From: Thermohalobaculum sp039815685
Lineage (GTDB): Bacteria; Pseudomonadota; Alphaproteobacteria; Rhodobacterales; Rhodobacteraceae
NCBI GenBank assembly: GCA_039815685.1
Contig: JBCBYV010000009.1
Location: 62,001 to 126,000 of the forward strand
Length of the DNA stretch: 64,000 nt
Direction: 5' to 3'
This document shows positions 61,898-64,000 of this stretch, piece by piece. Position 1 is the stretch's first letter; the number at the start of each line of letters is the position of its first letter. Below the pieces are notes generated by a model. It ran no database searches, was not told where the DNA came from, and saw only the letters and a list, made by a program, of their open reading frames with translations. A program made the translations under genes and the position numbers.

Positions 61898-62155
61898 GCG
61901 AGGCAAGCGGCATCCCGGCTGGTCGCCGGGATCGGTTCTTGCGGGGTACTGCTGTGGCTGGGCCTTGGGTTGTCCGATCGGCTGCGTCGCCTGACAGCGA
62001 GCTGAGGTTCGGGGCTGGGGAGGAGCCGCGAGGGCTCCTCAACGAGCGTTCTCGAAGGATGGACCGCGTCAAGGACGCCCGCGATGAAGGATCGCGGCCG
62101 CCGCCACCGGCGGTGGCGGTGCCATCCTTGACCCGGCCCATCCTTCGGGCCCGGG
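61898..62155. repeat. Long structured intergenic element (family C, copy 2)
   Basis: Homologous to 54354-54583 and again between convergent genes. The stem ATCCCGGC/GCCGGGAT (61912-61932) differs from copy 1 by a paired G-C to C-G swap that keeps base pairing. The stem AGGAGCC/GGCTCCT (62021-62039) and the distant arms TCAAGGA (62069) and TCCTTGA (62125) are conserved. Extra hairpins fill the centre. Confidence 0.75.
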
Positions 62156-62165
62156 GAGGGGGTGG

Positions 62166-64000
62166 TCACTCGGCAGCGCGGAGGACGGGGCGCGGGCGCG
62201 GCTCGTCCCAGACGATCTCGGAGAGCTCTTTCCTTGCAAGCGCGCGGCGCAGGCGGCGGTCGGCGAGATAGGGGTGCTCGCGATGCTTCCGCCATAGGAG
62301 CGCGAGGGCCGAGTGCCAGAGCCAGCGGAGGGAGAGGCCGAGCCCGGCGAGCGTCCATTCCCGCGCGGCAAGTGCTGCTGGCGTCACCACGAGCGTCAGG
62401 ATCGTCGCGAAGCCGAGGCCCCAGACGACGGCGGTGGCGAGCTGGGTCCACATCTGTGCCGAAGGCGCGTTGAAGGCGACGGCGCCCGCCGCGAAATCGA
62501 GGCTGACCGCGAACATCATGGGCGCGAGGCCGATCATCGTGGTCACGGTCGTCAGCAGCACCGGGCGGATGCGATCCTCCGCCGTGCGCACGATCGCCTC
62601 GAGCCGGGGCATGGAGCCCGCGAACTCCTGATAGCGGTCGATCAGCACGATGTTGTTGTTCACCACGATACCCGCGAGCGCGACGATGCCGAGCCCGGTC
62701 ATGATGATCGAGAAGGTCTGGCCCATGACGAGCGCGCCGATGAGGACGCCGGCCACGGACATCACGACCGCCGAGAGCACCAGCACGGCATTGTAGAGCG
62801 AGTTGAACTGCGCGAGCAGCAGCACGAACATGAGGCCGAGGGCGCCCGCGAAGGCCACCATAAGGAACTGCTGGCTTTCGGCCTGTTCTTCGCGGTCGCC
62901 AACGAAGCGCGCTTCGATGCCCGCCGGGAAGGGGGCGGTCTCGAGCCACTCCTCGAGTTCCTCGATCTTGTCGACATCCTGCACGCCCGGGGCGACATCG
63001 GCGCGGACGAGGAAGTAGCGCATATCCTCGCGCCGCTGGATCTCGGCGAGTTTCTGGACGGGCGTGCGGGTGACGAAGTTCGAGAGCGGCACCTGGCCGA
63101 GATCGGTCGGGACCTTTAGGCTGTCGAGTGTCGAGAGGGTTCGCTGATCGACGGGGAAGCGCGCGCGGATGTCGAGCTCCTCGTCGCTGTCATCGGCGCG
63201 GAGCGTGTCGAGCGTCGCACCCTGGGTCACGAACTGCACGAAGGGCCCGATGGCTGCGATATCGGCGCCGTATCGGCCGGCCACGGCACGGTCGACGCTG
63301 ATCTGCCACTCGATGCCGGGGAGGGGACGGGTGTCGTCGACATCGACGAGACCTTCCGTTCGGTCAAAAAACGCGCGAGCGGTTGCGGCGGCCGCCGAGA
63401 GGTCGCTCCAGTCCCGGCCACGAAGCTCAAGCTGGATCGGCTTGCCCTGCTGGGGGCCGTCCTCGATCTCGAAGACCTCGCCCGCGAAGCCCGGCAGATC
63501 CGCGACCGCCGCGCGCACATCGGTCATGATGTCCTTTGCCGAACGGCGGGTGCGCCAGCCTTCGAGCTCGATCTGCACTTCGCCGATGGCGTCCGGCGGG
63601 GGGTCGTCACCCGCGATACCGCCACCGTCGCCCGCGAAGGCGAAGACGTTCATCACGCCGTCGATGGCGAGCACGCGATCTTCGACGATGCGGACGAGGC
63701 GGTCCTTCTCCTCGACACTGTTGTTGCCGCGAGCGCGGACATAGACGATGGCGCGCTCGGCATCGAGATCGGTGAAGAACTCGGTGCCGTTGTTGTGCTG
63801 GCCGTAATAGGTGAAGACGCTCGCGACGGCCGCGCCTGCGATGCCGAGGGCGAGGAAGGGGCCGACGGGGTTGAGCACGATCAGCCCCATGACCCTGCCG
63901 AAGATGCTGCGCTTGTAGGGCTTCGGCGCTTGCGGGCGCTGACGTGCTTTCTCGATCCCGAGGCTGCGGGAGAGGCGCCCGGCCAGCCCGCCGAGGACGG
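62166..64000 (-). CDS. RND efflux permease, 3' part (cut by window edge)
   Basis: The C-terminal part of a large RND-family inner-membrane pump (AcrB-like), which exports drugs or other compounds together with a periplasmic adaptor and an outer-membrane channel. The visible part includes membrane helices with GLMFVLLLAQFNSLYNAVLVLSAVVMSVAGV and the segment GIVVNNNIVLIDRY, typical for RND pumps. Large periplasmic regions precede them. The frame stays open to the window end, so the N-terminal half and start codon lie outside. Confidence 0.9.
   Translation of the reverse strand, partial: VLGGLAGRLSRSLGIEKARQRPQAPKPYKRSIFGRVMGLIVLNPVGPFLALGIAGAAVASVFTYYGQHNNGTEFFTDLDAERAIVYVRARGNNSVEEKDRLVRIVEDRVLAIDGVMNVFAFAGDGGGIAGDDPPPDAIGEVQIELEGWRTRRSAKDIMTDVRAAVADLPGFAGEVFEIEDGPQQGKPIQLELRGRDWSDLSAAAATARAFFDRTEGLVDVDDTRPLPGIEWQISVDRAVAGRYGADIAAIGPFVQFVTQGATLDTLRADDSDEELDIRARFPVDQRTLSTLDSLKVPTDLGQVPLSNFVTRTPVQKLAEIQRREDMRYFLVRADVAPGVQDVDKIEELEEWLETAPFPAGIEARFVGDREEQAESQQFLMVAFAGALGLMFVLLLAQFNSLYNAVLVLSAVVMSVAGVLIGALVMGQTFSIIMTGLGIVALAGIVVNNNIVLIDRYQEFAGSMPRLEAIVRTAEDRIRPVLLTTVTTMIGLAPMMFAVSLDFAAGAVAFNAPSAQMWTQLATAVVWGLGFATILTLVVTPAALAAREWTLAGLGLSLRWLWHSALALLWRKHREHPYLADRRLRRALARKELSEIVWDEPRPRPVLRAAE

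Overview
This is about 64 kb of high-GC chromosome from an alphaproteobacterium, most likely a Rhodobacterales (Rhodobacteraceae-type) organism. The evidence is the gene order tig-clpP-clpX-lon, a single nuo (complex I) operon interrupted by small extra genes, a NuoE with a long C-terminal helix-hairpin-helix extension, and nuoN followed by birA, coaX and an RNase J gene. No rRNA, prophage, transposase or CRISPR array is visible, so this is mainly core genome. Genus cannot be decided by reading alone.

Layout. 1-7.4 kb: a tRNA-Leu and the protein quality-control block (trigger factor, ClpP, ClpX, Lon), with a good RpoH-type heat-shock promoter candidate in front of lon. 7.4-13 kb: an SDR oxidoreductase between two copies of a palindromic repeat, a YghU-type glutathione transferase, a tRNA cluster (Val, Asp, Asp) and two tandem arylsulfotransferase-like membrane-anchored proteins. 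13.2-31 kb: nuoA-N, all 14 subunits in order, with small membrane, lipoprotein, secreted and DUF4177 genes placed between subunits. 31-36.3 kb: birA (apparently starting at CTG), coaX and rnj, then a convergent DUF4345 and rhlE pair. 36.5-42.5 kb: a small membrane protein, prfC (RF3), an orphan ABC ATPase, and tatABC with a DUF815 ATPase. 42.7-49.4 kb, all on the minus strand: serS, an AAC(3)-like acetyltransferase, a TetR regulator, a DUF2852 protein with a palindromic operator, surE, pcm and an nlpD-like gene, plus a 26-residue microprotein upstream of serS. 49.6-64 kb: yajC and a fused secDF, two small genes, an iron-type superoxide dismutase, a LOG-family hydrolase, a LysM protein, an Atm1-type exporter, a membrane protein of unknown function, a CsgG-like lipoprotein, a Sel1-repeat lipoprotein, and the 3' part of an RND efflux permease cut by the window edge.

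Functional themes are protein folding and turnover, respiratory energy conversion, protein export (Sec and Tat), and envelope maintenance. The least explained material lies between genes. A long structured element occurs at two convergent gene junctions, and the paired copies show compensatory base changes. Two further families of dispersed palindromes are present, and several small genes inside the nuo operon have no assigned role.
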